Source: JAMXLO01 sp963696645
GTDB taxonomy: Bacteria; Pseudomonadota; Alphaproteobacteria; Acetobacterales; Acetobacteraceae
Direction of reading: 5' to 3'
Length of the DNA: 64,000 nucleotides
Assembly (NCBI GenBank): GCA_963696645.1
Contig: CAVOKY010000009.1
Coordinates: forward strand, 310,001-374,000
Shown here: one piece after another, positions 1 to 8,113 of the stretch
Layout of the letters: each line of letters starts with the position of its first letter
How positions within the stretch are numbered: the first letter of the stretch is position 1
Program-made: the position numbers and the translations under genes
Notes under the pieces: generated by a model
What the model saw: the letters and a program-made list of their open reading frames with translations, nothing else
What the model was told of the DNA's origin: nothing
Database searches by the model: none

Positions 1-2
1 GC

Positions 3-593
3 TGTCCTGGTGGGCCGGGTGATGCCAATGCGAATTGGGTTACCACGGCATGGCCTCCCGAAGCAGCTCGAGTGCTCGCCTGGCAGTGGGATGAGGTGCT
101 GATCCCGTATTGGAAAGGTCTTGTGGCCGAGGCCCATGCGGCCGGTGTGAGCAGGCTGTGTCTGGAACTGCACGGCCAGCAGAATGTGTACAACGTCGAG
201 ACGCTGTTCCGTCTGCGCGATGCGGTGGGTCCGGTGGTTGGTGCGAACTTCGATCCCAGCCACCTGTTCTGGATGGGCGCCGATCCAATTGCCGCGACTC
301 GGGAGCTGGCACCGGCGATCTATCACGTGCATGCGAAAGACACGCGGATCGATCCGGGCAAGGCAGGGGTCAACAGCCTGATCGACACCAAGGCAACGGA
401 TCGGCTGCTCGACCGGTCATGGAGCTATGTTACGTTGGGCTATGGCCACGATCTGCTGTGGTGGCGCGAGTTCTGCTCGATGCTACGCCTGGTCGGCTAT
501 GACGATGTGCTGTCGATCGAGCATGAGGATCTGCTGTTGCCGCCGTTGGTCGGCGTGCAGCGTTCGGTGGAGCTGCTGAAGGCGGCGATTTGA
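3..593 (+). CDS. Sugar phosphate isomerase/epimerase (5' end outside window)
   Basis: The frame is open from base 3 to the stop at 593, so the N-terminal half lies upstream of the window. The visible part has features of the xylose-isomerase-like TIM barrel (AP endonuclease family 2 fold): a W-x-T-x-x-W-P-P-E stretch, an LELHG strand, the metal-site segment GANFDPSHL, HVHAKD, and a final SIEHED strand. These His, Asp and Glu residues normally bind the divalent metal. Members isomerise or epimerise sugars, often in inositol or sugar catabolism; the substrate cannot be told from this fragment. It is followed by a palindromic repeat and then by the 3' end of a gene on the opposite strand, so it probably ends its operon. 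Confidence 0.8.
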   Translation, partial: CPGGPGDANANWVTTAWPPEAARVLAWQWDEVLIPYWKGLVAEAHAAGVSRLCLELHGQQNVYNVETLFRLRDAVGPVVGANFDPSHLFWMGADPIAATRELAPAIYHVHAKDTRIDPGKAGVNSLIDTKATDRLLDRSWSYVTLGYGHDLLWWREFCSMLRLVGYDDVLSIEHEDLLLPPLVGVQRSVELLKAAI

Positions 594-598
594 GACGC

Positions 599-693
599 TG
601 TCGTTTCGAGGAGCGCGGCAACGAAGCAAGCGCCCGCCGATACCGCGGTACTGGCGGGAGATTGCTTCGTCGCTATGCTCCTCGCAATGACAG
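599..693. repeat. Palindromic dispersed repeat, full copy
   Basis: Two 31-base arms, 599-629 and 662-692, are imperfect inverted copies of each other (about four mismatches). The loop is itself partly symmetric (CCCGCC against GGCGGG). The right half (653-693) recurs at 4846-4886 with a single mismatch, and a 14-base piece recurs near 43677. It lies between convergent genes, where it could fold into a long hairpin and act as a terminator or mRNA stabiliser. This is a mobile palindrome family rather than a gene; the short reading frames across it are not coding. Confidence 0.8.
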
Positions 694-704
694 AGGGGGG
701 CTGG

Positions 705-1553
705 TCAGATTTGCGAGTAGCCTGATCCGGGAGTGTCCACGCCTCGGCCCACTGCATTCTCGATCCAGCCGAACTCCTTGAGAATCTGCTGGCTGTAGGT
801 AACACGTCCGTTCACCTTCGCCGCCGGTTCGCTGGCGAGCAACAATGCGGCGCGCGCCATCATGATCGTCGGCTCGCCTTTCGGATCGTCCATGCCGGTG
901 ACGAGCTTGTGGTAAACCGTGCCCGGTGTCGGCACCACGCGCGACGGCGATACCGCGGCAACTGTGATGCCGTCGTATTGTGCAACCTCCTGTGCCAGGC
1001 CTTGCGTGAAGCGTTCCAGTGCGGCTTTCACTGCGCCATACATCGTGCCGCCACGTACAGTCTTGTCGGCATATGGGCCACGCCCCGGCCCGATCGCGGC
1101 GCCCGAACTGATGTTGATGATGGCACCGCTGCGCCGCGGGATCATGTCCTTCAGCACCTCCTTCGCCAGCATGAACGGCCCATGCACATCGACCGCGAAG
1201 GCGCGCACCCAGCGGTTGGTCTGCATCTCGGTGATCGGCTGGTAGTAGGTGAGTGCCGCGTTGTTCACCAGGATATCAACCGGCCCGTAGTCACGCGCCG
1301 CCTGCACCAGTGCAATGCAGTCGTCTTCGATGGAGACATTGGCGGCGACAGGTCTGGCCTCGCCACCTTTTGCGCGGATCAGCTCGACGGTGCGTTTCAG
1401 CGTGCCTTCCAGGAACGGATGATCGCCCTCGTTGAAGGTGCGCGCGGCACACACCACCTTCGCGCCTTCCTCGGCGAACAGTTCGGCGATCGCCTGGCCG
1501 ATGCCGCGACTCGCTCCGGTGACGATTGCGACCTTGCCATCCAGCAGGGGCAT
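705..1553 (-). CDS. SDR family oxidoreductase
   Basis: Classical short-chain dehydrogenase/reductase of 282 residues. The Rossmann NAD(P) motif TGASRGIG is at about residues 13-20, the NNAA motif lies in the middle, and the catalytic Tyr/Lys appear as YGAVK. A clear ribosome site (GGGAGG) precedes the ATG at 1553. It is the last gene of a six-gene minus-strand operon of acyl-CoA enzymes and starts 12 bases after the preceding dehydrogenase stops, so oxidation of a hydroxyacyl-CoA or related alcohol in that pathway is likely. The exact substrate is not deducible. Confidence 0.88.
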   Translation of the reverse strand: MPLLDGKVAIVTGASRGIGQAIAELFAEEGAKVVCAARTFNEGDHPFLEGTLKRTVELIRAKGGEARPVAANVSIEDDCIALVQAARDYGPVDILVNNAALTYYQPITEMQTNRWVRAFAVDVHGPFMLAKEVLKDMIPRRSGAIINISSGAAIGPGRGPYADKTVRGGTMYGAVKAALERFTQGLAQEVAQYDGITVAAVSPSRVVPTPGTVYHKLVTGMDDPKGEPTIMMARAALLLASEPAAKVNGRVTYSQQILKEFGWIENAVGRGVDTPGSGYSQI

Positions 1554-1565
1554 GTTGCGTCCTCC

Positions 1566-2726
1566 CTATCTGCGTTCATTCAGCATGCGGCGAGCAATCA
1601 CCATGCGGTGCACCTCGGATGGGCCTTCATAGACGCGCATGGTGCGCACCTTCTGCGCCATCAGTTGCAGCGGCAGTTCCTTCGCCACACCCATCGCGCC
1701 GAACGCCTGCATGGCGCGGTCGATAGTTTCAGTCGCCATTTCGGTGCCGTACAGCTTCACCATCGACGCCTCGGTGCGGACGTCGCGGCCGGCATCTGTT
1801 TTGGCCGCGGCGTCATACACCATCAGCCGGCATGCGTGGATCTTGATCGCGGCTTCGGCAATCCACCATTGGATCGCCTGCCGATCCGCCAGTCGCGCAC
1901 CGAATGTCACGCGCTGCTTGGCGTGTTCCATCATCATGTCGAGTGCGCGGCGCGTCATGCCGATGCACCAGGCGCCGATTTGCAATCGCCGCACAGTCAG
2001 GCGCAACTGCATCGGCGCGAAACCGCGGCCGATTTGGCCGAGCAGTTGCGAATCCGGAATGCGGCAATCGTCGAAGGTCAGTTCGTAGGTCCGCTGACCG
2101 CCAAGCATGGGGATTTCCCGCTCGATATTGAAGCCCTTGGTGCCGCGTTCGACGATAAAGGCGGTGACGCCTTCGTGGCGCTTGCCTTCGCCGGTGCGCG
2201 CCATGACGATGACGAAATCCGCCTGCGGCACCCGGCTGACCCAGATTTTCCGGCCATTTATCACCCAGTCGGTGCCGTCCTGCACTGCGCGTGTGGTCAT
2301 GCCCGCGGGATCGCCGCCGGCATTGGGTTCGGAGATCGCGATGGCCGACTGCGCCTCGCCGCGCGCGTAAGGCTCCAGGTATTTCTTGCGTTGTTCAGGA
2401 TTGCAGACCGCCATGAGCATGTGCAGATTCGGGCTGTCGGGTGGAAAGGTGAACGGGACGCAGGTGCGGCCCTGTTCTTCGTACACACCGATCAGCGCGA
2501 CCGTCGGCAGGTTGGCGCCGCCGAATTCCTCCGGCACATCGAGCCCCCACAAACCGAGCTCACGGCACTTGCCGAGCAGGGTCTCTTCCTCCTCCGCGGA
2601 CAGCGCGGATTTCTGGCCGGATGTTTCGCGCGCGAGTACCGCCTTTTCCAACGGGATCACATCCCGGTCAATGAATTTCGCGACCAGGTCCTGCAACATG
2701 CGGTGTTCTTCGGAGAGCTCAAACAT
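1566..2726 (-). CDS. Acyl-CoA dehydrogenase
   Basis: FAD-dependent acyl-CoA dehydrogenase of 386 residues, normal family length, with N-terminal helical, central beta and C-terminal helical domains. The C-terminus carries YEGPSEVHR, where Glu is in the usual catalytic-base position of the long/isovaleryl branch. It would form the alpha,beta double bond of an acyl-CoA and pass electrons to ETF. It starts 5 bases after the stop of the acyl-CoA synthetase gene and is followed closely by the SDR, so all are co-transcribed. The chain-length class cannot be fixed from sequence alone. Confidence 0.9.
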   Translation of the reverse strand: MFELSEEHRMLQDLVAKFIDRDVIPLEKAVLARETSGQKSALSAEEEETLLGKCRELGLWGLDVPEEFGGANLPTVALIGVYEEQGRTCVPFTFPPDSPNLHMLMAVCNPEQRKKYLEPYARGEAQSAIAISEPNAGGDPAGMTTRAVQDGTDWVINGRKIWVSRVPQADFVIVMARTGEGKRHEGVTAFIVERGTKGFNIEREIPMLGGQRTYELTFDDCRIPDSQLLGQIGRGFAPMQLRLTVRRLQIGAWCIGMTRRALDMMMEHAKQRVTFGARLADRQAIQWWIAEAAIKIHACRLMVYDAAAKTDAGRDVRTEASMVKLYGTEMATETIDRAMQAFGAMGVAKELPLQLMAQKVRTMRVYEGPSEVHRMVIARRMLNERR

Positions 2727-2731
2727 CGTCC

Positions 2732-4906
2732 CTAATCCTTCAGCGTTAGCAGTGCATCGGCAATCGTAAGGCCCGAACCATCCTCGTGCAGAATCACCGG
2801 ATTGAATTCCATCTCCGCGATGCGGTCGCGGTATGCCAGTGCGGCCTGAGACAGGTTGGCGATCAGTTGCGCGGCGGGCGCAACGTCGATCGGATCGGCA
2901 CCGCGAAAACCTTGCAGCAACTTCGCGGACTTCAGGCTGCGCAGCATGTCCGTCGCCTCCGCAACATCGACCGGCGCCGGCCGATGCACGACGTCGCCCA
3001 TCAGCTCCACCATTGTGCCGCCTAGCCCAACCATCATGATCGGTCCAAAGGTTGGATCGTTCACCATGCCGATGACCAGCTCATGGCCTTTTGGCGCCAT
3101 CTTCTGCACCAGCACACCGTCGATCCGCGCATCCGGTTTGTAGCGCTTCGCGGATGCCACGATCTGTTCATAGCCCGCAATCACGGCATGCTGTCCCTGC
3201 AGGCCAAGAATCACGCCGTTGGCTTCGGTCTTGTGCGGCAGGTCGGGCGACGCGATCTTCAGCGCAACTGGAAAGCCCAATGCAACAGCAGCGCCCACTG
3301 CCTCGGCCGGCGACGTCGCCAGACGCTCATGCGAGGCAGGCAATCCAAACGGCGCCAGCAGTGCTTTCGCATGATGTTCGGTCACCACCGACGGGAGCTT
3401 GTCCGGCAGCGGCGCAACATCCGCGTGGCCAGGCAAAGCGGGCAGGGGACGCGCCAGCAACTCCGCATAGCCGGCGAGTTTACCCATCGCCACGCCGACA
3501 TTGCGCAGATCGCTGTGCACGAACAAGCCGCAGCCAGCCGCCTGCTCACGTCCGAACGTCGAGGGCAGCGTATACGTCCACACCGTCATCGGCTTGCCAC
3601 ACCGCGTCGCAACAGCGCGCACCCGCGCCGCATCGAGCGACACCCGCGTCTCGCTGGTCAGCGAAGTGATAAGCACGAGCATATCCAACTCGTCGGTCTC
3701 GGCCAGCCGTTCCATCACCGTCATCATCGCGGTGCCGGTGTTGGAACCCTGCGCGGTGACATCAACCGGATTGCCCGATGCGCCATAGGACGGCATCAGC
3801 GATCGCAACGCCGCCTGTGTCGCGGCGGACAACGTCGGCACGATCAGCCCATGCGCCGACAGAGTGTCCGCCATCCACGCGCCACCACCGCCCGATGGCG
3901 TGATGATGCCGGTGCGCCGGCCCTTCGGCAGCGGACAGGTCAGCAGCATGCCGGCGATTGCCACCGCTTCGTCGGGGTCTTCCGCCTCGATCACGCCGTA
4001 GTGCTCGAACACGGCGCGATATGCGCTATATGAGCCGGACAACGACGCGGTATGCGATGCGGAGGCGCGAGAACCGGCATCGGAACGGCCGATCTTGATG
4101 GCGATGATCGGCTTGCCCAATCGCCGTGCCTTTGCCAGCGCGGCGACGAATGCGGGACCGTTCCGCACGGTTTCGCAGAACAGCATGACCGCATGGGTGT
4201 TCCTGTCCTCGACCATGTAGTCGAGAAAATCCGCCATGTTCAGATCGGCTTCATTGCCGGTGGAGATAACGTAGGTGAAGCCAATCCCTGCCGCCTTGCC
4301 GCGATTGAACAGCGCGAAGCCGATGCCGCCGGACTGCGCAATCACACCGACGCGGCGTTCCGACGCAAGCACGCGACCCTCGTCTTCCTTCACTTCCACC
4401 GTGGGGCTGAAGGTGGTGGCGATCTTGCCGAGCGCGTTGAAATAGCCCTCGCAGTTTGGCCCGCAGGCGCGGATGCCGGTGCGCTTGGTTACCTCGACCA
4501 GTGCCACCTGCATGTCGCTGGCCGCACCACCTTCCTCTGCGAAACCCGAGCTTATGATCAGCGCGTTCTTTACGCCGGCCTTGGCGCATTCCTCCAGCGC
4601 GGGTGCGACGCTGGCAGCAGGAATTGCCACCAGCGCAAGGTCGATCGGCTCCCCGACCGCACCGATCGATGGATAGCAGCGGAGGCCGTCGATTTCCTGG
4701 TAGCTCGGATTGATCGGCAGGATGCGACCTGGGAAGCCATTTTCGCGGAGTTGATGCAGCAGGCGACCGCGAATGCGATGGACGTCGGGTGAAGCACCCA
4801 GCACCGCGATCGATTGCGGCCAGAAGAAGCTTTCGAGACGGTGCGGGCGGGAGATTGCTTCGTCGCTTTGCTCCTCGCAATGACAGTGGGATGAGGTGGG
4901 CGTCAT
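2732..4906 (-). CDS. Acetate--CoA ligase family (NDP-forming) acyl-CoA synthetase
   Basis: Protein of 724 residues with a CoA-binding domain (GASPD near residue 38), a central ligase domain with the phospho-histidine segment SHTASLSG, and a C-terminal ATP-grasp domain (ALKIASPDLPHKTE). It activates a carboxylic acid to its CoA thioester, or acts on a related acyl-CoA, using a phospho-His relay. The ATG overlaps the stop of the upstream dehydrogenase as ATGA, which supports this start and translational coupling. Codons 8-23 are read through half of the dispersed palindromic repeat, giving an N-terminal CHCEEQSDEAIS peptide before the normal family start (LESFFWPQSIAVLGAS). The insertion keeps the frame. 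Confidence 0.9.
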   Translation of the reverse strand: MTPTSSHCHCEEQSDEAISRPHRLESFFWPQSIAVLGASPDVHRIRGRLLHQLRENGFPGRILPINPSYQEIDGLRCYPSIGAVGEPIDLALVAIPAASVAPALEECAKAGVKNALIISSGFAEEGGAASDMQVALVEVTKRTGIRACGPNCEGYFNALGKIATTFSPTVEVKEDEGRVLASERRVGVIAQSGGIGFALFNRGKAAGIGFTYVISTGNEADLNMADFLDYMVEDRNTHAVMLFCETVRNGPAFVAALAKARRLGKPIIAIKIGRSDAGSRASASHTASLSGSYSAYRAVFEHYGVIEAEDPDEAVAIAGMLLTCPLPKGRRTGIITPSGGGGAWMADTLSAHGLIVPTLSAATQAALRSLMPSYGASGNPVDVTAQGSNTGTAMMTVMERLAETDELDMLVLITSLTSETRVSLDAARVRAVATRCGKPMTVWTYTLPSTFGREQAAGCGLFVHSDLRNVGVAMGKLAGYAELLARPLPALPGHADVAPLPDKLPSVVTEHHAKALLAPFGLPASHERLATSPAEAVGAAVALGFPVALKIASPDLPHKTEANGVILGLQGQHAVIAGYEQIVASAKRYKPDARIDGVLVQKMAPKGHELVIGMVNDPTFGPIMMVGLGGTMVELMGDVVHRPAPVDVAEATDMLRSLKSAKLLQGFRGADPIDVAPAAQLIANLSQAALAYRDRIAEMEFNPVILHEDGSGLTIADALLTLKD
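4846..4886. repeat. Palindromic repeat, half copy inside coding sequence
   Basis: 41 bases match 653-693 with a single mismatch. Here only the right arm is present, and it lies inside the first 25 codons of the acyl-CoA synthetase on the minus strand, where it stays open in the coding frame. This is comparable in principle to the palindromic elements known inside Rickettsia genes. The opposite arm is not found nearby. Confidence 0.8.
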
Positions 4907-6138
4907 CCGCGGCTTCCCGTCGGCACTTCGCGGAACGGCACGTCCTTGTCGACCCGCACATCCTGCGGCAGGCCGAGTACGCGTTCGGCGATGATGTTGC
5001 GCATGATCTCGTCGGTGCCGCCGGCGATGCGCAACGCCGGCGAATAGAGCAACGCTTCCTCGAAGATGCCAGCCACCGGCATCTCCTCACCCATCGTCGG
5101 GCCCGCCATGCCGATCAGGTCCAGCCCATAGGACAGGATGTCCTGCAGTTTGTTCGCAGCCACCACCTTGATGATCGACGATTCCGGGCCAGGCGTGCCA
5201 CCGCGCGACAGCGCCGTCATCCCACGATACTTGGTGTATTTCAGCCCCTGGGAGCGGACGTAGAATTCCGCCAGCTTCTCCTGCACGGCGGCGTTGTCGA
5301 TCGCCAGGCCGTCCTCAAGCTCGAGCTGATTGGCGAGAGTAAAGAGCTCCTGGAAATCTGGGCCGGGCGAATCACGCATGCCGTGCCGTTCGTTCATCAG
5401 CGTGGTCAGTGCGACGCGCCAGCCGCCGCCTACCGGACCGATGCGCATGTTGTCCGGGATGCGGACATTGGTGAAGAACACCTCGTTGAAATGCGCGGAG
5501 CCCGAAAGCTGTCGGATCGGGCGGATCTCGACGCCCGGCGCCTTCATGTCGAGGATGAAGAAGGTCAGTCCCGCGTGCTTCGGCACATTAGGATCGCTGC
5601 GCGCGACCAGGATACCGAAGTCGCTGTAGTGCGCGCCGGAATTCCAGATCTTCTGGCCGTTGATGATCCAATCGTCGCCATCGCGTTCAGCGCGCGTACG
5701 CAGCGCGGCGAGGTCCGATCCGCCGGACGGTTCCGAGAACAACTGGCACCACACTTCATCCGCCCGCATTGCCGGCGGCACGAAGCGGTCGCGCTGCTCC
5801 GGCGTGCCGCACACGCAGATCGTCGGCAGGGCGAGGTGGATGCCGATGCCGAAGATACCGGATAGCACGTCGAACTGCGCTTCCTCCTGGTTGTAGATAA
5901 CGTTCTGGATTTGCGTGCCGCCTCGGCCGTACCATTCCTTCGGCCAGTGGATGCCGACGAAACCAGCATCCGCCTTCCGACGCTGGAACGCCTTGGCGCG
6001 CTCCATGGCACCGGGCGCGTCCTGACCGCGGCGATAGCCTTCTACCGCCCCCGGCTTGCGGCGTTCCGCGTTGGCTTCCAGAAACGCGCGAGCCTCGGCG
6101 CGGAATGCCGCTTCTTCCGGGGTGTCTTCGAAATCCAT
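4903..6138 (-). CDS. Acyl-CoA dehydrogenase, larger partner
   Basis: 411 residues with a complete acyl-CoA dehydrogenase fold. FAD/substrate segments such as QLFSEPSGGSDLA and the C-terminal RIAGGTDEIMRNIIAERVLGLP are clear. It lies directly downstream of a shorter, divergent dehydrogenase (13 bases apart). Such adjacent pairs in steroid and terpenoid side-chain degradation form alpha2-beta2 heterotetramers with one active site per pair, and the same arrangement is inferred here. Its stop overlaps the start of the acyl-CoA synthetase by four bases. Confidence 0.9.
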   Translation of the reverse strand: MDFEDTPEEAAFRAEARAFLEANAERRKPGAVEGYRRGQDAPGAMERAKAFQRRKADAGFVGIHWPKEWYGRGGTQIQNVIYNQEEAQFDVLSGIFGIGIHLALPTICVCGTPEQRDRFVPPAMRADEVWCQLFSEPSGGSDLAALRTRAERDGDDWIINGQKIWNSGAHYSDFGILVARSDPNVPKHAGLTFFILDMKAPGVEIRPIRQLSGSAHFNEVFFTNVRIPDNMRIGPVGGGWRVALTTLMNERHGMRDSPGPDFQELFTLANQLELEDGLAIDNAAVQEKLAEFYVRSQGLKYTKYRGMTALSRGGTPGPESSIIKVVAANKLQDILSYGLDLIGMAGPTMGEEMPVAGIFEEALLYSPALRIAGGTDEIMRNIIAERVLGLPQDVRVDKDVPFREVPTGSRG

Positions 6139-6151
6139 CTTCCGTCCTTCC

Positions 6152-7276
6152 TCAGTCCGTCGGCAGCGCGATCGTATTGCGCGTGCGCAATTCCGCGATC
6201 AGCCGCTGTTTCCATTCGCGTGTACCGCCCAGCGCCAACGCGTGCAGCTTGGCGCGGCGGTAGTAGAACTGGCAGTCCATCTGCCACGTGAATCCCATGC
6301 CGCCATGCGTCTGGATATTCTCCTTCGAGGCCAGCCACCCCGCGTCGCAGGCGGAGATGCGTGCCACCGAGGCGGCGATCGGCAGTTCGGCTGCATCGGA
6401 ATGCAGCGCCCATGCGCCGTAATACGCGTTGGAACGCGCCAACTCGACCGCGATGTAGATGTCCGCCAGCTTGTGCTTGATCGCCTGGAACGAGCCGATC
6501 GGCCGGCCGAACGCATAGCGCTCGCGGGCATAATCGCGCGCCATCTCCAGCGCTGCCTGTGCGCAACCGACCTGCTCGAACGCCAGCATCACCGCGGCGC
6601 AGTCGAGCAGGCGATGCACCGACTGGGCACCTTCGCTGCCAGGCAGCGGGTCCGTCGCCGTGCCGTCGAACACGATGCGTGCGTGTGACCGCGTTGGGTC
6701 GATGGTCGTTACCGCCTCACGCGTGACGCCCGGACCGGCGAGGTCAACCAGATGCAGCCAAGGCGCGTCTCCGCCGTGTACCGCCACTACCGCAAAGTCG
6801 GCGACATCGCCGTCGGGCACTGCGAGTTTCGTGCCGTTCAGTTTGCCGTCCGCAACATGCGCGGTCAGCCGGTGCGGAGCGGCCGGCCCCGGACGTTCAG
6901 CCATCGCGAACGTTCCAACCAACTCGCCCGCGGCAAGCTTCGGCAGGTAGTGCCGCTTCTGTGCATCGCTGCCGAACTGCTTGATCGCTTCAGTTGCCAG
7001 ATACACTGACGACGAGTACGGCACCGGCGCGACCGCATGGCCCAGTTCCTCGGCCAGCACGCAGACCGCCAGATGGCCAAGCCCGGCACCGCCGTACTCT
7101 TCGGGAATTGCCGCGCCGGCCCAGCCCATTTCGGCCATCGATTGCCACAGCGCGCGGTCGTACGGCTCGGGGCCTTCCAGAATGCGGCGCGGCACACTGG
7201 TCGGGCAGCGTTCGGTCAAAAAGCGCCGCGCTTCATCGCGCAGTTGCTTCAGTTCATCCGGGAAGTCGAAGTTCAT
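6152..7276 (-). CDS. Acyl-CoA dehydrogenase, smaller partner
   Basis: 374 residues with an acyl-CoA dehydrogenase N-terminal domain (AAIPEEYGGAGLG) and a C-terminal segment containing QTHGGMGFTW. The final segment reads LGGTREWKQ instead of a GT-x-E-I type ending, so a usual catalytic Glu is not evident. This fits the non-catalytic subunit of a heterotetrameric dehydrogenase with the neighbouring 411-residue protein. Its ATG overlaps the stop of the upstream hydrolase (ATGA). A partner role is inferred from context; independent activity cannot be excluded. Confidence 0.87.
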   Translation of the reverse strand: MNFDFPDELKQLRDEARRFLTERCPTSVPRRILEGPEPYDRALWQSMAEMGWAGAAIPEEYGGAGLGHLAVCVLAEELGHAVAPVPYSSSVYLATEAIKQFGSDAQKRHYLPKLAAGELVGTFAMAERPGPAAPHRLTAHVADGKLNGTKLAVPDGDVADFAVVAVHGGDAPWLHLVDLAGPGVTREAVTTIDPTRSHARIVFDGTATDPLPGSEGAQSVHRLLDCAAVMLAFEQVGCAQAALEMARDYARERYAFGRPIGSFQAIKHKLADIYIAVELARSNAYYGAWALHSDAAELPIAASVARISACDAGWLASKENIQTHGGMGFTWQMDCQFYYRRAKLHALALGGTREWKQRLIAELRTRNTIALPTD

Positions 7277-8034
7277 GCCGCCAGCCCTTCCAGGAAGGTC
7301 TCGACCGCGCTGTTGAATGCCGCCGGTTGGTGCAGGTTAGAGGCGTGGCCGGCACCGTCGATCACCACTTTCGCGGCACCTGGAATTTTGCGCGCCATGT
7401 AGTCGGTGGCGGCGAGGAAATTCCTGTCCTCGCTGCCGACCAGCACCAGGCTGGGCACCGCGATCGTTTCCAGCGACCGGAACACCGCATCGTCGCGCTG
7501 CGTCAGCATGCCGCGCGCCGCACCTGCCAGTCCCGACGCATCGCGGTGCTGGCTCATCCGTACCTCATCGCTGGTGCCCAGCGCCGCGAAACCGCGCGCG
7601 TCCAGATCATCGCCCCGTTGGCGCGCACGCTGGTTCCACGCCTCGCGCGCATCGGCGTTGCGGAAGCCGGGGCCAGTGTCGAAGATCATCAGCGCCCGCG
7701 TCATGTCCGGATGCACCAGGTGGAACGCCAGCGACATGTAGCCGCCGAGCGACAGGCCGCCGATCACCGCGCGCGTTTCGCCACAGGCGCGCAGGATCGC
7801 TGCCATGTCCTCGACAGTGGCAGCCTCCGAATAGGCGGCAGGATCGCCGGGATAATCACTCTGCCCGTGGCCGCGCATATCCCAGACGATGACGCGGTAA
7901 CGGTCCTTCAGCGCGGCTATCTGACCATCCCACATGCGGCAGGTCGCGCTGTAGCCGTGCGATAGCAGGACAGCGGGCCCGCGCCCATGAACCTCGTAGT
8001 AAATCGCCACGCCGTCGCGATCGAGCCGCGCCAT
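7273..8034 (-). CDS. Alpha/beta hydrolase
   Basis: 253-residue alpha/beta hydrolase. The oxyanion segment LLSHGYSA, nucleophile elbow GLSLGG (Ser near 95), acid GSEDRN and final GAGHAS give the Ser-Asp-His triad. I chose the ATG at 8034 rather than an upstream one because GGAGGA lies about seven bases before it and the family normally begins near this point. It is the first gene of the minus-strand operon and divergent from a crotonase gene 79 bases away, so that gap should hold both promoters. It may hydrolyse an ester, lactone or CoA thioester entering the pathway. Confidence 0.88.
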   Translation of the reverse strand: MARLDRDGVAIYYEVHGRGPAVLLSHGYSATCRMWDGQIAALKDRYRVIVWDMRGHGQSDYPGDPAAYSEAATVEDMAAILRACGETRAVIGGLSLGGYMSLAFHLVHPDMTRALMIFDTGPGFRNADAREAWNQRARQRGDDLDARGFAALGTSDEVRMSQHRDASGLAGAARGMLTQRDDAVFRSLETIAVPSLVLVGSEDRNFLAATDYMARKIPGAAKVVIDGAGHASNLHQPAAFNSAVETFLEGLAA

Positions 8035-8113
8035 GACCGTTTCCTCCGTCGCTTCCCCCGCGTAAGCTGGCACGCAGCGCAATGCGGCGGAAGAGCAGGG
8101 CAGGGAACCGGAC

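Noticed and set aside
909..2735. 608-codon open frame on the plus strand
   Set aside because: It lies antisense to the SDR and acyl-CoA dehydrogenase genes, is rich in His, Arg and Asp as expected for GC-rich antisense frames, and shows no family motif.
3083..4033. 316-codon plus-strand frame
   Set aside because: Antisense shadow of the acyl-CoA synthetase gene; composition bias only.
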